Shown here: positions 48,218 to 57,624 of the stretch, piece by piece
Position numbering within the stretch: position 1 is the stretch's first letter
How the letters are laid out: every line of letters begins with the position of its first letter
From: an uncultured Bacteroidales bacterium
GTDB taxonomy: Bacteria; Bacteroidota; Bacteroidia; Bacteroidales; Muribaculaceae
DNA length: 63,001 nt
Reading direction: 5' to 3'
Assembly: GCA_949123685.1 (NCBI GenBank)
Contig: CASBHZ010000007.1
Coordinates: 1 to 63,001, forward strand
The notes under the pieces: generated by a model
Database searches by the model: none
What the model was told of the DNA's origin: nothing
The model's input: the letters and a program-made list of their open reading frames with translations, nothing else
Made by a program: the position numbers and the translations under genes

Positions 48218-49276
48218 GTGAGGTTAGAATTTTGTCCATATAATTTAGTTTTCAAAAAACCGGCAGGCACGTCACGCGGTGTGCTCACGGAAAAAATTAC
48301 ATGCTTCCTGCGAATATTCGATGAATCCGATCCGACACATTACGGACTGGGGGAAGCCGCCGTATTTCCGGGATTATCTCCGGAAGCGGATGAACGATAT
48401 TTCTATAAACTTATGGAACTGCAAGCCAATATCCGGATTGGCTTGCAGACAGACCTCTCTCAGTTTCCATCCCTGCAAATGGGACTCGAGCAGGCAATCA
48501 GGGATTTCAGTGGAGGTTGCCGCGGAATATACTACGACTCCCCCTTTATCCTCGGAGAGCGAGAAATCACTATCAACGGACTAATCTGGATGGGAGACTA
48601 TGAAGATATGATTTCCCAGATAGAGAATAAACTATCAAGCGGATTCAATTGCATTAAACTCAAGATCGGTGCGATTGACTGGAAAAGTGAAGTTGACATG
48701 ATAGAATATATCAGGCGCCGATATGACAGGAACAAAGTTGAAATAAGGGTGGATGCAAATGGAGGTTTCACTATGGACAATTCATTACCACGCCTGAAAC
48801 GTCTTGCCGATCTTGACGTGCATTCAATCGAACAGCCGATAAAGGCTGGCACTCCGCAACTGATGCGGTTCCTGTGTGATGTCTCTCCACTCCCGATTGC
48901 ACTTGACGAGGAACTGATCGGCAAATTTACAACCGAATCAAAAGCTGCAACACTTGATGAGATCAAACCTTCATACATAGTGATCAAACCTTCCCTTGAA
49001 GGGGGATTCTCGGGAGCAGAAGAATGGATAAGGCTCGCAGAGGAAAGAGGGATCGGATGGTGGATTACATCTTCATTAGAATCCAACATCGGACTCAATG
49101 CATTGTCGCAATGGGTTGCCACATTGAAGCAAGAACGTCCACAGGGACTCGGAACCGGAGCATTATTCACCAACAATTTCCAATCTCCGGTTTATATCGA
49201 CGGAGAACATTTGAAATACAATCCGGATTTGACCTTAGACTATAACGAGATCAATAAACTTGATTGGCGCAGCTAA
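48218..49276 (+). CDS. menC: o-Succinylbenzoate synthase
   Basis: A 352-residue enolase-superfamily dehydratase. Active-site residues are visible: K-x-K in CIKLKIGAIDW, D in VDANGGF, E in IEQPI, D in ALDEEL and a later K in IVIKPSLEGGFSG. The start is GTG at 48218; no closer ATG fits the conserved N-terminus. Within the pathway MenC acts before MenE and MenB, though the gene lies between them. Confidence 0.95.
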   Translation: MRLEFCPYNLVFKKPAGTSRGVLTEKITCFLRIFDESDPTHYGLGEAAVFPGLSPEADERYFYKLMELQANIRIGLQTDLSQFPSLQMGLEQAIRDFSGGCRGIYYDSPFILGEREITINGLIWMGDYEDMISQIENKLSSGFNCIKLKIGAIDWKSEVDMIEYIRRRYDRNKVEIRVDANGGFTMDNSLPRLKRLADLDVHSIEQPIKAGTPQLMRFLCDVSPLPIALDEELIGKFTTESKAATLDEIKPSYIVIKPSLEGGFSGAEEWIRLAEERGIGWWITSSLESNIGLNALSQWVATLKQERPQGLGTGALFTNNFQSPVYIDGEHLKYNPDLTLDYNEINKLDWRS

Positions 49277-49298
49277 GAGTCATTACCCATACTAATAT

Positions 49299-50231
49299 AT
49301 GACTTACGACGATCTCGCAAAGGAATGGGACAGCAACGAATATATATGCTGTCATACTTCCGGCTCCACCGGGACACCCAAAGAAATATGGTTGCCGAAA
49401 GAACAGATGATCAACAGTGCCCGCCGCACTGTTGATTTTTTCGGAATCAATGAGGATTCAGTCCTCTATTCCTGTATATCTCCTGATTTCATTGGAGGAA
49501 AAATGATGTTGGCAAGGCAAAGACTCACAGGATGTAAATTAAAATGGGAAAAACCGAGCAACCGTCCACTTAATGAGTATCAAGGGAAAGATATTACGCT
49601 TCTTTCCGTGGTTCCATCGCAGATGATCCATATTCTCGATAATCTGCAACAGATGCCCGAAATAAGGAATATATTAGTCGGAGGCTCGGCAATCCCGGCA
49701 ACATTGCGCAAACGCATTGCAGAAAGTGGCGTTAACACCTACGAAAGCTATGGCATGACAGAAACCGCGTCACACATCGCCTTACGTAAAATCGAAACAG
49801 AGATACAACCATTCCAGACTCTCGGAGATATATGGGTAGAGAATTGTGACGGAGCTTTAAAAATTAATATTCCTAAATGGCAATCATTAATAACAAATGA
49901 CATCGCTGATATATTATCTCCACACCTATTTAACATCTCAGGCAGGCTTGACAATATAATCATTTCGGGAGGAAAAAAAATAAATCCTGAGCAAGTGGAA
50001 GAAAAAATGTCGGAGATTTTGACATTCCCTTTCTTCATAACCTCTGTTCCAGACGATAAATGGGGACAACGATTGGTAATGATAGCAGAAACGAACCCGT
50101 TGGAAAAAGAGAATATAATGAGGCAATGTGAAAGGTTACTTGAAAGTTATGAGCGCCCCAAGGAGATTATATTCAAGGATCGTCTGATACGCACACCCAA
50201 TGGCAAACTGATACGAAATTTTAAGAGCTAA
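49299..50231 (+). CDS. menE: o-Succinylbenzoate-CoA ligase, short form
   Basis: A 310-residue adenylate-forming enzyme activating o-succinylbenzoate with CoA. The P-loop CHTSGSTGTPKE lies near residues 18-29. Also present are YESYGMTETASHI, SGRLDNIIISGGKKINPEQ and the catalytic lysine near the end (TPNGKLIR). It is much shorter than MenE of Bacillus or E. coli (about 450-490) because about 150 N-terminal residues are absent; Bacteroidota forms are generally reduced. Last of the men genes in this run; menA and menH are not present. Confidence 0.93.
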   Translation: MTYDDLAKEWDSNEYICCHTSGSTGTPKEIWLPKEQMINSARRTVDFFGINEDSVLYSCISPDFIGGKMMLARQRLTGCKLKWEKPSNRPLNEYQGKDITLLSVVPSQMIHILDNLQQMPEIRNILVGGSAIPATLRKRIAESGVNTYESYGMTETASHIALRKIETEIQPFQTLGDIWVENCDGALKINIPKWQSLITNDIADILSPHLFNISGRLDNIIISGGKKINPEQVEEKMSEILTFPFFITSVPDDKWGQRLVMIAETNPLEKENIMRQCERLLESYERPKEIIFKDRLIRTPNGKLIRNFKS

Positions 50232-50258
50232 AAATTTCATTTTTAACGAATTTTGTTA

Positions 50259-50266
50259 TAAATTTG
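50259..50266 (+). promoter_or_regulatory. -7 promoter element of the Crp/Fnr-type gene
   Basis: TAAATTTG, 49 nt before the start codon. The -33 region has only a weak TTTC at 50235-50238. Confidence 0.5.
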
Positions 50267-50315
50267 TGTTGTAAAACAGAAAATCCTGTTATTTCCAGTA
50301 TCACAGCAGGTAAAT

Positions 50316-51017
50316 ATGATAAAAAAAAGTACATTAGAGCGAATTATTGGTGATGATCTTTCGGATATGTGGAATGCACTTCGTCCGGAGGAAAAACGCA
50401 TAGTCACCGACAATTTCAAATATGAGCACTATAAGAAGAATCAGATAATATATGCTGAAAAGGAAACACCAGAGAATCTTTATTGTCTGCTCGATGGAAA
50501 AGTGAAACTTTATAAGAGCGGTATTGGAGACAGGGTGCAGATTCTTCGTCTTTATCGTCCGGTGCAGTATTTCGGATATCGCGCATATTTCGCAAGGGAA
50601 CCATACGTTTCTACAGCCGCCGCATTTGAGCCGTCAGTTATAGGGATCATACCCATGAAGGTAGTGGAGGATCTTGTCCGTCAGAATAATGACCTGGCAA
50701 TGTTTTTCATTCATGAACTTTCCAGGAATCTCGGCGGTGCGGATACAAAGATAATAAATCTAACGCAAAAGCATATTAGGGGCAGACTCGCCGAATCGCT
50801 TCTATTGTTGGCAGATAATTATGGCTACGAAGACGATGACTCGACATTGAAAATATACATGAGTCGCGAAGATCTTGCAAACCTTTCGAACATGACAACA
50901 TCAAATGCAATACGCACGTTGATGTCTTTCGTGACGGAAAAGTTGATTCTTGTTGACGGACGCCGCATCAAGGTTATCAACGAGCCGCAACTCAGAAAGA
51001 TCTCAAAATTCGGATAA
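50316..51017 (+). CDS. Crp/Fnr family transcriptional regulator
   Basis: A 233-residue regulator. Residues about 25-140 form a cyclic-nucleotide-binding-like beta-roll (LYCLLDGKVKLYKSG; YFGYRAYFAREPYVSTAAAF). Residues about 155-225 form the winged helix-turn-helix (YMSREDLANLSNMTTSNAIRT as the recognition part). It lacks the N-terminal cysteine cluster of Fnr, and the ligand pocket lacks the usual cAMP arginine-serine pair, so the effector is unknown. It has its own promoter and ends inside the 76-bp palindrome. It follows menE by 84 nt; a link with respiration is possible but unproven. Confidence 0.9.
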   Translation: MIKKSTLERIIGDDLSDMWNALRPEEKRIVTDNFKYEHYKKNQIIYAEKETPENLYCLLDGKVKLYKSGIGDRVQILRLYRPVQYFGYRAYFAREPYVSTAAAFEPSVIGIIPMKVVEDLVRQNNDLAMFFIHELSRNLGGADTKIINLTQKHIRGRLAESLLLLADNYGYEDDDSTLKIYMSREDLANLSNMTTSNAIRTLMSFVTEKLILVDGRRIKVINEPQLRKISKFG

Positions 51018-51092
51018 TAATCAATCCCTATATAATTTTAAAGCCTGATTGCAATTGCAATCAGGCTTTAAAATTATATAGGGATTGATTAT
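51017..51092. terminator. 76-bp perfect palindrome, bidirectional terminator
   Basis: Perfect palindrome with 38-nt arms and no loop, centred at 51054/51055 on GATTGCAATTGCAATC. It spans from the last base of the + strand stop codon (51015-51017) through the whole of the lpxA stop codon on the - strand (51089-51091). It is the longest in the window. Confidence 0.9.
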
Positions 51093-51862
51093 ATCACAGA
51101 TCTGATTATACCTCTTTCCGAATTGACCACGAAATCTACGATTTCTTTACGGAACTTAGATTCCGGAATACGCTCCTCTATAAGTTTAACCGCATTAGTC
51201 ACATTGAGGTCACTCATGTAGAGGATACGATATATGTCTGCTATATGGTGCACCTCATCATCAGAGAACCCATTACGGTGAAGACCGATTGTGTTGAGAC
51301 CGACATAAGAAATAGGTTCACGCGCAGCCTTTATAAAAGGAGGAATATCCTTATTCACCAACGCACCGCCCTGAAGCATTATATTGCGCCCGAGATGACA
51401 GAACTGATGCACAAGACTTCCCCCGCCGATAACAGCGGAATCATCCACAACAACTTCTCCGGCAAGCTGCGAGGCGTTTGACATGATCACCCTGTCTCCT
51501 ACACGACAATCGTGAGCCACATGACAATATGCCATGATAAGACAATTATTTCCTATTCTCGTCTCACCCTTGGATGCGGTTCCACGGTTGACCGTGACAC
51601 ATTCGCGGAGAGTTGTGCCATCGCCTATATAGGCATATGTCTTCTCACCCTTGAATTTCAAGTCTTGAGGCACACCTGCCACTACTGCTCCGGGAAATAT
51701 CCTTACATTGTTACCTATTCTTGCCCCCGGAAAAATAGTCACGTTACCATAGATCTCACAGTTGTCTCCGATCTCCACATCCTCATAGATGTTTGTAAAA
51801 TTACCGATCGATACGTTCTGTCCGATCTTTGCGTCAGGATGGACGCTATATAGATTTGCCAT
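51089..51862 (-). CDS. lpxA: UDP-N-acetylglucosamine acyltransferase
   Basis: A 257-residue cytoplasmic enzyme, the first committed acyl transfer of lipid A synthesis. The N-terminal two-thirds is a left-handed parallel beta-helix of hexapeptide repeats (VSIGNFTNIYEDVEIGDNCE). The catalytic histidine lies in MAYCHVAHDCRVGD. The C-terminal helical domain spans about 190-257. It is the last of three lpx genes, 9 nt after lpxC/fabZ. Confidence 0.97.
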   Translation of the reverse strand: MANLYSVHPDAKIGQNVSIGNFTNIYEDVEIGDNCEIYGNVTIFPGARIGNNVRIFPGAVVAGVPQDLKFKGEKTYAYIGDGTTLRECVTVNRGTASKGETRIGNNCLIMAYCHVAHDCRVGDRVIMSNASQLAGEVVVDDSAVIGGGSLVHQFCHLGRNIMLQGGALVNKDIPPFIKAAREPISYVGLNTIGLHRNGFSDDEVHHIADIYRILYMSDLNVTNAVKLIEERIPESKFRKEIVDFVVNSERGIIRSVI

Positions 51863-51871
51863 TATTTCGAC

Positions 51872-53251
51872 TTATTTATTTTTTATGATCTGTGCCATAA
51901 ACTCAGCTTCGCAGACTATCTTCTCCCCTACAAAAGCATATCCTTTAACCATTGCACAACCCCTTCTAATCTCAGTAGTCAAAGCAACACTCAAAATCAA
52001 AGTATTGCCGGGAACCACTTTCTGACGGAACTTCACATTGTCAATCTTCAAGAAATATGTGGAGTATTTCTCAGGTTCTTCAAGATAATTGAGCACGAGC
52101 ACACCTGCCGCCTGAGCCATGGCTTCAACTTGAAGCACACCCGGCATCACAGGCTCCTGTGGGAAATGACCGGGGAAGAAAGGTTCGTTGACCGTAACGT
52201 TTTTCACCGCAACACAATGCTTCTGATCAATTTCTATAATCTTGTCAATAAGCAAGAAAGGATAACGGTGAGGAAGGAGCCTTCTAATCCCGTTAACATC
52301 AATCAATGGAGCGGCATTCGGATTGTAAAGAGGGCTTTGAGCTTCCGTATGCTTCACCTCTTTGCGCACCATGCGGGTAAACTTGTTGTTTACTGTATGT
52401 CCGGGACGTATTGCAACTACACGACCTTTGATGGGACGCCCGATCAAGGCGAGATCTCCTATTATATCCATCAATTTATGACGTGCGGGTTCATTATCCC
52501 ATGTCAAAGGCTTCGGATTGATATAGCCGAGCTTGCTCAGGTGCATGTGAGGCACATTCACAATATCGCAGATCTCATCAATCTTTCCCTGCGGTATCTC
52601 CTGGTCATAAATAACTATGGCATTATCAAGATCTCCACCCTTTATAAGATTATAATTCAGAAGACCTTCAATCTCACGGACAAACACGAATGTTCTGGCA
52701 GATGCCACTTCCTGCTTGAACTCAGTGAGATCATCAAGCACAGCAAACTGATTAGGAAGCACAGGCGAATTATATTCCACCATACACTCCACGCTAAAAC
52801 CATCGTCCGGATAGATAGTCAGAGTAGATCCGGATTCATCCTTAAATCGGGTCTTCTCTTTTATGATATAAAAATCCTTGTCAGCTGCCTGTTCTTTCAA
52901 ACCTACGCGCTCAATTTCGTTCACGTAGATTATAGCGCTTCCGTCAAGAATCGGGAGCTCCGGGCCATCCACCTCGATGAGACAGTTGTCAACACCTGCA
53001 GCATAAAGGGCAGCAAGCGAATGCTCCACAGTCGATACCCTCACATCGCCTTTGCCGAGCACTGTGCCCCGTTGTGTATCAACTACATTTTCAGCCACGG
53101 CAGGAATTATTGGACGATCTTCAAGATCTACACGACATATACGGTAACCCGTATTTTCGGGTGCGGGGTTGAATGTGGCTGTAATATTCAGTCCTGAATG
53201 CAAACCTTTCCCCTTTACGGAGAATGATTCGTTGAGTGTTAGCTGTTGCAT
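51872..53251 (-). CDS. lpxC/fabZ: Fused LpxC deacetylase and FabZ dehydratase
   Basis: A 459-residue fusion. Residues 1 to about 305 are LpxC, the zinc deacetylase that commits to lipid A; zinc histidines are in STVEHSLAAL and ARHKLMDIIGDL. Residues about 315-459 are the hot-dog-fold FabZ dehydratase of fatty-acid synthesis (LLPHRYPFLLID; HFPQEPVMPGVLQVEAMAQ). The fusion is normal for Bacteroidota and couples use of hydroxyacyl-ACP by lipid A and phospholipid pathways. Within the operon it lies 61 nt after lpxD and 9 nt before lpxA. Confidence 0.97.
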   Translation of the reverse strand: MQQLTLNESFSVKGKGLHSGLNITATFNPAPENTGYRICRVDLEDRPIIPAVAENVVDTQRGTVLGKGDVRVSTVEHSLAALYAAGVDNCLIEVDGPELPILDGSAIIYVNEIERVGLKEQAADKDFYIIKEKTRFKDESGSTLTIYPDDGFSVECMVEYNSPVLPNQFAVLDDLTEFKQEVASARTFVFVREIEGLLNYNLIKGGDLDNAIVIYDQEIPQGKIDEICDIVNVPHMHLSKLGYINPKPLTWDNEPARHKLMDIIGDLALIGRPIKGRVVAIRPGHTVNNKFTRMVRKEVKHTEAQSPLYNPNAAPLIDVNGIRRLLPHRYPFLLIDKIIEIDQKHCVAVKNVTVNEPFFPGHFPQEPVMPGVLQVEAMAQAAGVLVLNYLEEPEKYSTYFLKIDNVKFRQKVVPGNTLILSVALTTEIRRGCAMVKGYAFVGEKIVCEAEFMAQIIKNK

Positions 53252-53312
53252 AATATATTATTTCTGCTTCCCTGAATCATTATCTATAAATGATTAAACC
53301 AGAGAAACGTTA

Positions 53313-54311
53313 TTATTTTTTCTTGTCAAACAATTCACCGAGACGCTTCAGGTAAACTTGAGTTTTGGCAAACTGACGCGCATCGACAGCAGGATATCCG
53401 ATAATGCGTTTACCGTCTCCCACGTTGTTAGGAATACCCGACTGAGCACCTATCTGATTCATATTCCCAACCCGGATATGACCGGCGAAACCGGTCTGAC
53501 CTCCAACCTGGTTATAATCACCTATCTTGGTAGAGCCGGCAACTCCTGTCTGAGCGGCAAAGACATTTCCCTTCCCAATCTCCACATTATGGGCAACTTG
53601 AATAAGGTTATCCAGTTTTGTTCCTTTACCTATACGAGTAGATCCGAATGTGGCACGGTCTATGGTGACATTTGCACCAATCTCCACGTCATCATCTATC
53701 ACTACATTGCCAATCTGAGGTATCTTCTCATATGTGCCGTCGGGACGTGGTGCAAAACCGAAACCGTCAGCGCCTATAACAGCACCGGAATGTATTATGC
53801 AACCATTACCGATGACACATTCCTGATAGATACGCACTCCGGCACGTATCACACTGCCTTCTCCTATCTTTACATCCTCTCCGACATAAGTCTGCGGATA
53901 AATCTTCACTCCTTTTCCAAGCACAGTCCCTTTCCCGATATATGAGAAAGCGCCAATGTATGCATCTTCGGGAATTTCAACTCCCTCGCCGATAAAACAT
54001 GGCTGTTCTATACCCTTTGGCTGCGGACGCAAGCTTTCCATAGCATTCATCATGTCCGCCAATGCCACATAAGGGTCTTTAACTCGAATAAGCACAGGTG
54101 AAACAGGGCGATCAATCACGAAGTCATCCGAGACTAAAACAGCAGAAGCTGCAGTCTCATATATATAATGGGTGTATTTAGGGTTTGCTATAAACGTGAC
54201 GTATCCGGGCGTTGCCTCCTCAATTTTGGCAAAACCTATGAGTTTGACATTCCCGTCGCCTTCAACCTTGCCACCGGTTAAGGAGGCAATTAGTTGCGGT
54301 GTTAGTTCCAT
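53313..54311 (-). CDS. lpxD: UDP-3-O-(3-hydroxyacyl)glucosamine N-acyltransferase
   Basis: A 332-residue enzyme adding the N-linked acyl chain in lipid A synthesis. It has an N-terminal uridine-binding domain (about 1-100) followed by hexapeptide beta-helix repeats ([40 protein letters not shown], with the catalytic histidine in VAHN) and a short C-terminal helix. First gene of the - strand lpx operon; promoter at 54332-54339. Confidence 0.97.
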   Translation of the reverse strand: MELTPQLIASLTGGKVEGDGNVKLIGFAKIEEATPGYVTFIANPKYTHYIYETAASAVLVSDDFVIDRPVSPVLIRVKDPYVALADMMNAMESLRPQPKGIEQPCFIGEGVEIPEDAYIGAFSYIGKGTVLGKGVKIYPQTYVGEDVKIGEGSVIRAGVRIYQECVIGNGCIIHSGAVIGADGFGFAPRPDGTYEKIPQIGNVVIDDDVEIGANVTIDRATFGSTRIGKGTKLDNLIQVAHNVEIGKGNVFAAQTGVAGSTKIGDYNQVGGQTGFAGHIRVGNMNQIGAQSGIPNNVGDGKRIIGYPAVDARQFAKTQVYLKRLGELFDKKK

Positions 54312-54331
54312 GTAGTCGTAATATGTTTTTG

Positions 54332-54339
54332 CAAAATTA
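54332..54339 (-). promoter_or_regulatory. -7 promoter element of the lpx operon
   Basis: TAATTTTG on the - strand, 20 nt before the lpxD start codon. The -33 element is not clear. Confidence 0.5.
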
Positions 54340-54372
54340 CAAAATTTTATTCATTTACACGAAAAAAATAAC

Positions 54373-54380
54373 TATATTTG
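54373..54380 (+). promoter_or_regulatory. -7 promoter element of the epimerase gene
   Basis: TATATTTG, 47 nt before the methylmalonyl-CoA epimerase start codon, divergent from the lpx promoter. No spaced TTTG upstream. Confidence 0.5.
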
Positions 54381-54427
54381 CAGCAAATATTAAAAAGCAT
54401 CAAAACTAACCTAAATACTAAACTTCA

Positions 54428-54847
54428 ATGAAAATTTCACACATTGAGCACATCGGGATAGCCGTTCCTAATCTTGAAGAGGCTATCAAGTATTATGAAA
54501 GCGTGTTGGGTCTAAAATGCTACAAGCAAGAAGTTGTTGAAGACCAGAAAGTCACAACTGCATTCTTCAAAGTAGGTGACACTAAGATCGAGCTTCTCGA
54601 AGCCACCACTCCGGAAAGCACCATCGCAAAATTCATAGAGAAAAACGGTGGACGTGGCGGCATGCATCATTTGGCATTTGCCGTTGAAGACGGTGTTGCC
54701 AACGCTCTCGCCGAGGCTGAAGAGAAAGGCATCAAGCTCATCGATAAGGCTCCTCGCAAAGGTGCAGATGGTCTTCAGATAGCATTCCTCCATCCGAAAT
54801 CAACAGAGGCTGTGCTCACAGAGCTTTGTGAAGATCCCAATAAATAA
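54428..54847 (+). CDS. mce: Methylmalonyl-CoA epimerase
   Basis: A 139-residue vicinal-oxygen-chelate enzyme converting the (R) and (S) forms of methylmalonyl-CoA. Two glyoxalase-like beta-alpha-beta-beta-beta units are seen, starting [20 protein letters not shown], with metal ligands likely H in HIGI, the Q/E positions in KIELLEAT, and H in MHHLAFAV. It supplies the decarboxylase encoded downstream in the succinate-to-propionate route. A terminator-like hairpin (54857-54910) separates it from mmdA. Confidence 0.96.
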   Translation: MKISHIEHIGIAVPNLEEAIKYYESVLGLKCYKQEVVEDQKVTTAFFKVGDTKIELLEATTPESTIAKFIEKNGGRGGMHHLAFAVEDGVANALAEAEEKGIKLIDKAPRKGADGLQIAFLHPKSTEAVLTELCEDPNK

Positions 54848-54856
54848 TAACATATC

Positions 54857-54910
54857 GCAAGACTCATTCCGTTGTCCTTTTTAGCATGACGGGGTGAGTT
54901 TTGCCTTTTT
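54857..54910 (+). terminator. Intra-cluster terminator or attenuator
   Basis: GCAAGACTCATTCCGT (54857-54872) pairs with ACGGGGTGAGTTTTGC (54889-54904) including G-T pairs, and is followed by CTTTTTT. It lies between mce and mmdA. No TAnnTTTG follows in the 27 nt left before mmdA, so either transcription reads through in part or mmdA has an unusual promoter. Confidence 0.65.
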
Positions 54911-54937
54911 TAATAAATTTCCAAACTCTATTATACA

Positions 54938-56491
54938 ATGAGCAAACAAGAAGAAAAAATCAGCCAGCTTATTGAGAAAAGAGCTGAAGCTCGTCTCGGC
55001 GGCGGTGAAAAAGCTATCGAAAAACAGCACCAGCGTGGCAAATATACAGCCCGCGAACGCATCGCCCTCCTTCTTGATGAAGGAAGCTTCGAAGAACTTG
55101 ACATGTTCGTGACTCACCGTTCCACAAACTTCGGAATGGACAAGAAGCACCCCCTCGGTGACGGTGTGGTTACAGGCTTCGGCACTGTTGAAGGGCGCCT
55201 GATATATGTTTTTGCCCAAGACTTCACAGTGCTTGGCGGCTCACTTTCCGAGACTATGGCACAGAAGATCTGCAAAGTTATGGATATGGCAATGAAGATG
55301 GGCGCTCCCGTTATCGGTCTCAACGACTCCGGCGGTGCACGTATCCAAGAGGGTATCAACGCTCTCGCAGGATATTCCGAAATCTTCCAGCGCAACATCC
55401 TCGCCTCAGGAGTGATTCCTCAGATTTCAGCTATCCTCGGTCCTTGCGCCGGAGGTGCGGTTTACAGCCCCGCCCTCACCGACTTCACTATCATGACAAA
55501 AGGACTTTCATACATGTTCCTTACCGGTCCGACGGTAGTTAAGACAGTCACAGGTGAAGATGTTTCTCAGGAAGACCTCGGTGGCGCTTCAGTTCACTCC
55601 ACCAAGAGCGGTGTTACCCATTTCGCGGCAGATTCCGAAGAAGAGGCGATCACTATCGTACGCAAACTTCTCAGCTACATTCCGCAGAACAATCTCGAAG
55701 AAACCCCGCTGGCAGCATGCACGGATCCGATCGACCGTCTGGAAGATAAACTCAACGACATCATCCCAGATAGCGCAAAACGCAGCTATGACATGTATGA
55801 CGTAATCGGAGCAATTGTTGACAACGGAGAGTTCCTTGAAATCCAGAGAGATTACGCTAAGAATATCATAATCGGTTTCGCCCGCTTTAACGGACAGTCT
55901 GTCGGCATCGTTGCCAACCAGCCAAAAGTTCTTGCAGGTGTGCTCGATTCAAACGCATCACGCAAGGCGGCTCGCTTCGTAAGATTCTGCGATGCTTTCA
56001 ATATTCCTCTTGTAACACTCGTTGACGTTCCCGGCTTCCTTCCCGGAACAGGACAGGAATACAATGGCGTTATCCTTCACGGGGCAAAGCTTCTTTATGC
56101 TTATGGAGAGGCTACCGTACCCAAAGTCACCGTTACATTGCGTAAGAGCTACGGCGGTAGCCATATCGTGATGAGTTGCAAACAGCTTCGCGGTGATGTC
56201 AACTATGCATGGCCATCTGCAGAGATCGCAGTAATGGGTGCAGAGGGTGCAGTAGGCGTGCTTTATGCAAAAGAGGCAAAAACTCACGAGAATCCTGCCG
56301 AATTTATCAAAGAGAAAGAGGAGGAATATCGCGAACTCTTCGCCAATCCTTACAATGCAGCCAAATATGGCTATATAGATGACGTTATCGAACCCCGCAA
56401 CACCCGTTTCCGCGTGATCAAGGCTCTTAACATGATTGCCACAAAGAAACAGACTAATCCTGCCAAGAAACACGGCAATATTCCTTTATAA
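54938..56491 (+). CDS. mmdA: Methylmalonyl-CoA decarboxylase alpha subunit (carboxyltransferase)
   Basis: A 517-residue crotonase-type carboxyltransferase that moves CO2 from methylmalonyl-CoA to biotin. N-terminal half: [21 protein letters not shown] and [13 protein letters not shown]-terminal half: [20 protein letters not shown] and [15 protein letters not shown]. On its own it could be read as propionyl-CoA carboxylase beta, but the adjacent OadG-like, biotin carrier and Na+-pump subunits show it works as the decarboxylase. A biotin carboxylase gene is not present. Confidence 0.93.
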   Translation: MSKQEEKISQLIEKRAEARLGGGEKAIEKQHQRGKYTARERIALLLDEGSFEELDMFVTHRSTNFGMDKKHPLGDGVVTGFGTVEGRLIYVFAQDFTVLGGSLSETMAQKICKVMDMAMKMGAPVIGLNDSGGARIQEGINALAGYSEIFQRNILASGVIPQISAILGPCAGGAVYSPALTDFTIMTKGLSYMFLTGPTVVKTVTGEDVSQEDLGGASVHSTKSGVTHFAADSEEEAITIVRKLLSYIPQNNLEETPLAACTDPIDRLEDKLNDIIPDSAKRSYDMYDVIGAIVDNGEFLEIQRDYAKNIIIGFARFNGQSVGIVANQPKVLAGVLDSNASRKAARFVRFCDAFNIPLVTLVDVPGFLPGTGQEYNGVILHGAKLLYAYGEATVPKVTVTLRKSYGGSHIVMSCKQLRGDVNYAWPSAEIAVMGAEGAVGVLYAKEAKTHENPAEFIKEKEEEYRELFANPYNAAKYGYIDDVIEPRNTRFRVIKALNMIATKKQTNPAKKHGNIPL

Positions 56492-56506
56492 TAAAATAGC
56501 ACCAAA

Positions 56507-57118
56507 ATGTTAAAAAAATATATTTTGAGTGCGGCATTATGCGGTCTCCTGCTTGCTGCGGCTCCTGCCGCGGCAGCAGCGCCCGCAGTTCCGCAACAAG
56601 AATATACGGAGGTATCCACTCAGGGCGAACAAACCGACGCTGAAGGCGAATGGGTTAATTCCGAAGAAGTGAACACCGTGCAGATGAGCGAGATGACCAG
56701 AAAGGCTATTCAGGCAGAAAAAGCCCGCAATGCTGCTGAAAACGATAGTTTCGGCGGCGCAATCACGATCATCGCAATGTGTATCGTATTGTCAGCCTTG
56801 ATTATCCTCAGCATCCTTTTCCTTTGCTTCGGTAAAATATCAACTGCCGTGATGAGCAGCAAAAAGCGCAAGGCTCATGGCGTTACTCCAGAAACATCGG
56901 AAGACCATCATGAGGAACTGGATTCAGGTGAAGTCATTGCCGCTATAGGCATGGCTCTTGCCGAGCACTTCGGTCAAGGTCATGACATCGAGGACACTAT
57001 CCTCACTATCAAGAGAATGAAAAAATCTTATTCTCCCTGGAACTCTAAAATTTACAACATGCGCCAAATTCCGGAGATTTCACCGGCTCACGCCTCTCTC
57101 CGCAGGCAATTGAAATAA
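56507..57118 (+). CDS. OadG-type small membrane subunit (delta) of the Na+ pump decarboxylase
   Basis: A 203-residue protein, longer than the usual OadG of about 80-100 residues. An N-terminal signal-like helix (about 1-25, with a run of alanines) precedes a polar segment, then a membrane helix (about 84-110, IAMCIVLSALIILSILFLCF) and a cytoplasmic tail of about 90 residues. OadG subunits hold the complex together and assist Zn binding. The long tail ending HASLRRQLK is typical of Bacteroidales copies. The gene lies 15 nt after mmdA. Confidence 0.85.
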   Translation: MLKKYILSAALCGLLLAAAPAAAAAPAVPQQEYTEVSTQGEQTDAEGEWVNSEEVNTVQMSEMTRKAIQAEKARNAAENDSFGGAITIIAMCIVLSALIILSILFLCFGKISTAVMSSKKRKAHGVTPETSEDHHEELDSGEVIAAIGMALAEHFGQGHDIEDTILTIKRMKKSYSPWNSKIYNMRQIPEISPAHASLRRQLK

Positions 57119-57155
57119 TTTATAGCCCTCCTATGGGCAAGAAAAAAATAAGGAA

Positions 57156-57605
57156 ATGAAAGAATACAAGTATAAAATCAACGGATTGAAATTCACTGTC
57201 GCCGTAGGCGACGTCGTTGACAACGAGGTTACTGTAGAAGTAAACGGCACGCCATATATGGTGGAGCTTGACAGAGCAGTTCCCTCCAAGCCTTCCAAAC
57301 CGGCACTTTCACAATCAGGCAAGACAGCTTCAGCACAGCCTACATCCGCTCCTACGCAGTCAGTTAAACCGACTCCTGTTGCAGCAGGTCCGGCTTCTGC
57401 CGTGAAGAGTCCTCTACCCGGCACAATCCTCAGCTTCTCGGTAAAAGAGGGCGATGTTATCAAAAGCGGCGACACCGTATGCGTTCTTGAAGCAATGAAG
57501 ATGGAAAATGACGTTCACTCCTCAAAGGGAGGAACAGTCAAGCAAATCCTCGTAAACGTAGGCGATGCTATCCTCGAAGGCACTGATATCATGATCATCG
57601 AATAA
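57156..57605 (+). CDS. mmdC: Biotin carrier subunit (gamma) of methylmalonyl-CoA decarboxylase
   Basis: A 149-residue biotinyl carrier protein. An N-terminal beta part (about 1-45) is joined by a flexible A/P/S/T-rich linker (about 46-82) to the biotinyl domain (about 83-149). The biotin-accepting lysine lies in LEAMKMEND. The domain carries CO2 from the alpha subunit to the membrane beta subunit. 37 nt after the OadG gene and 19 nt before the beta subunit. Confidence 0.94.
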   Translation: MKEYKYKINGLKFTVAVGDVVDNEVTVEVNGTPYMVELDRAVPSKPSKPALSQSGKTASAQPTSAPTQSVKPTPVAAGPASAVKSPLPGTILSFSVKEGDVIKSGDTVCVLEAMKMENDVHSSKGGTVKQILVNVGDAILEGTDIMIIE

Positions 57606-57624
57606 TACACCAATCGATTCCACT

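Noticed and set aside
52130..53197. Long + strand ORF (355 codons) opposite lpxC/fabZ
   Set aside because: It lies wholly antisense to a clear LpxC-FabZ fusion. Its composition (rich in H, I, S, C and Y, no domain) is that of a shadow frame.
53358..53945. + strand ORF of 195 codons opposite lpxD
   Set aside because: Shadow of the repetitive hexapeptide codons of lpxD; no start context and no protein-like pattern.
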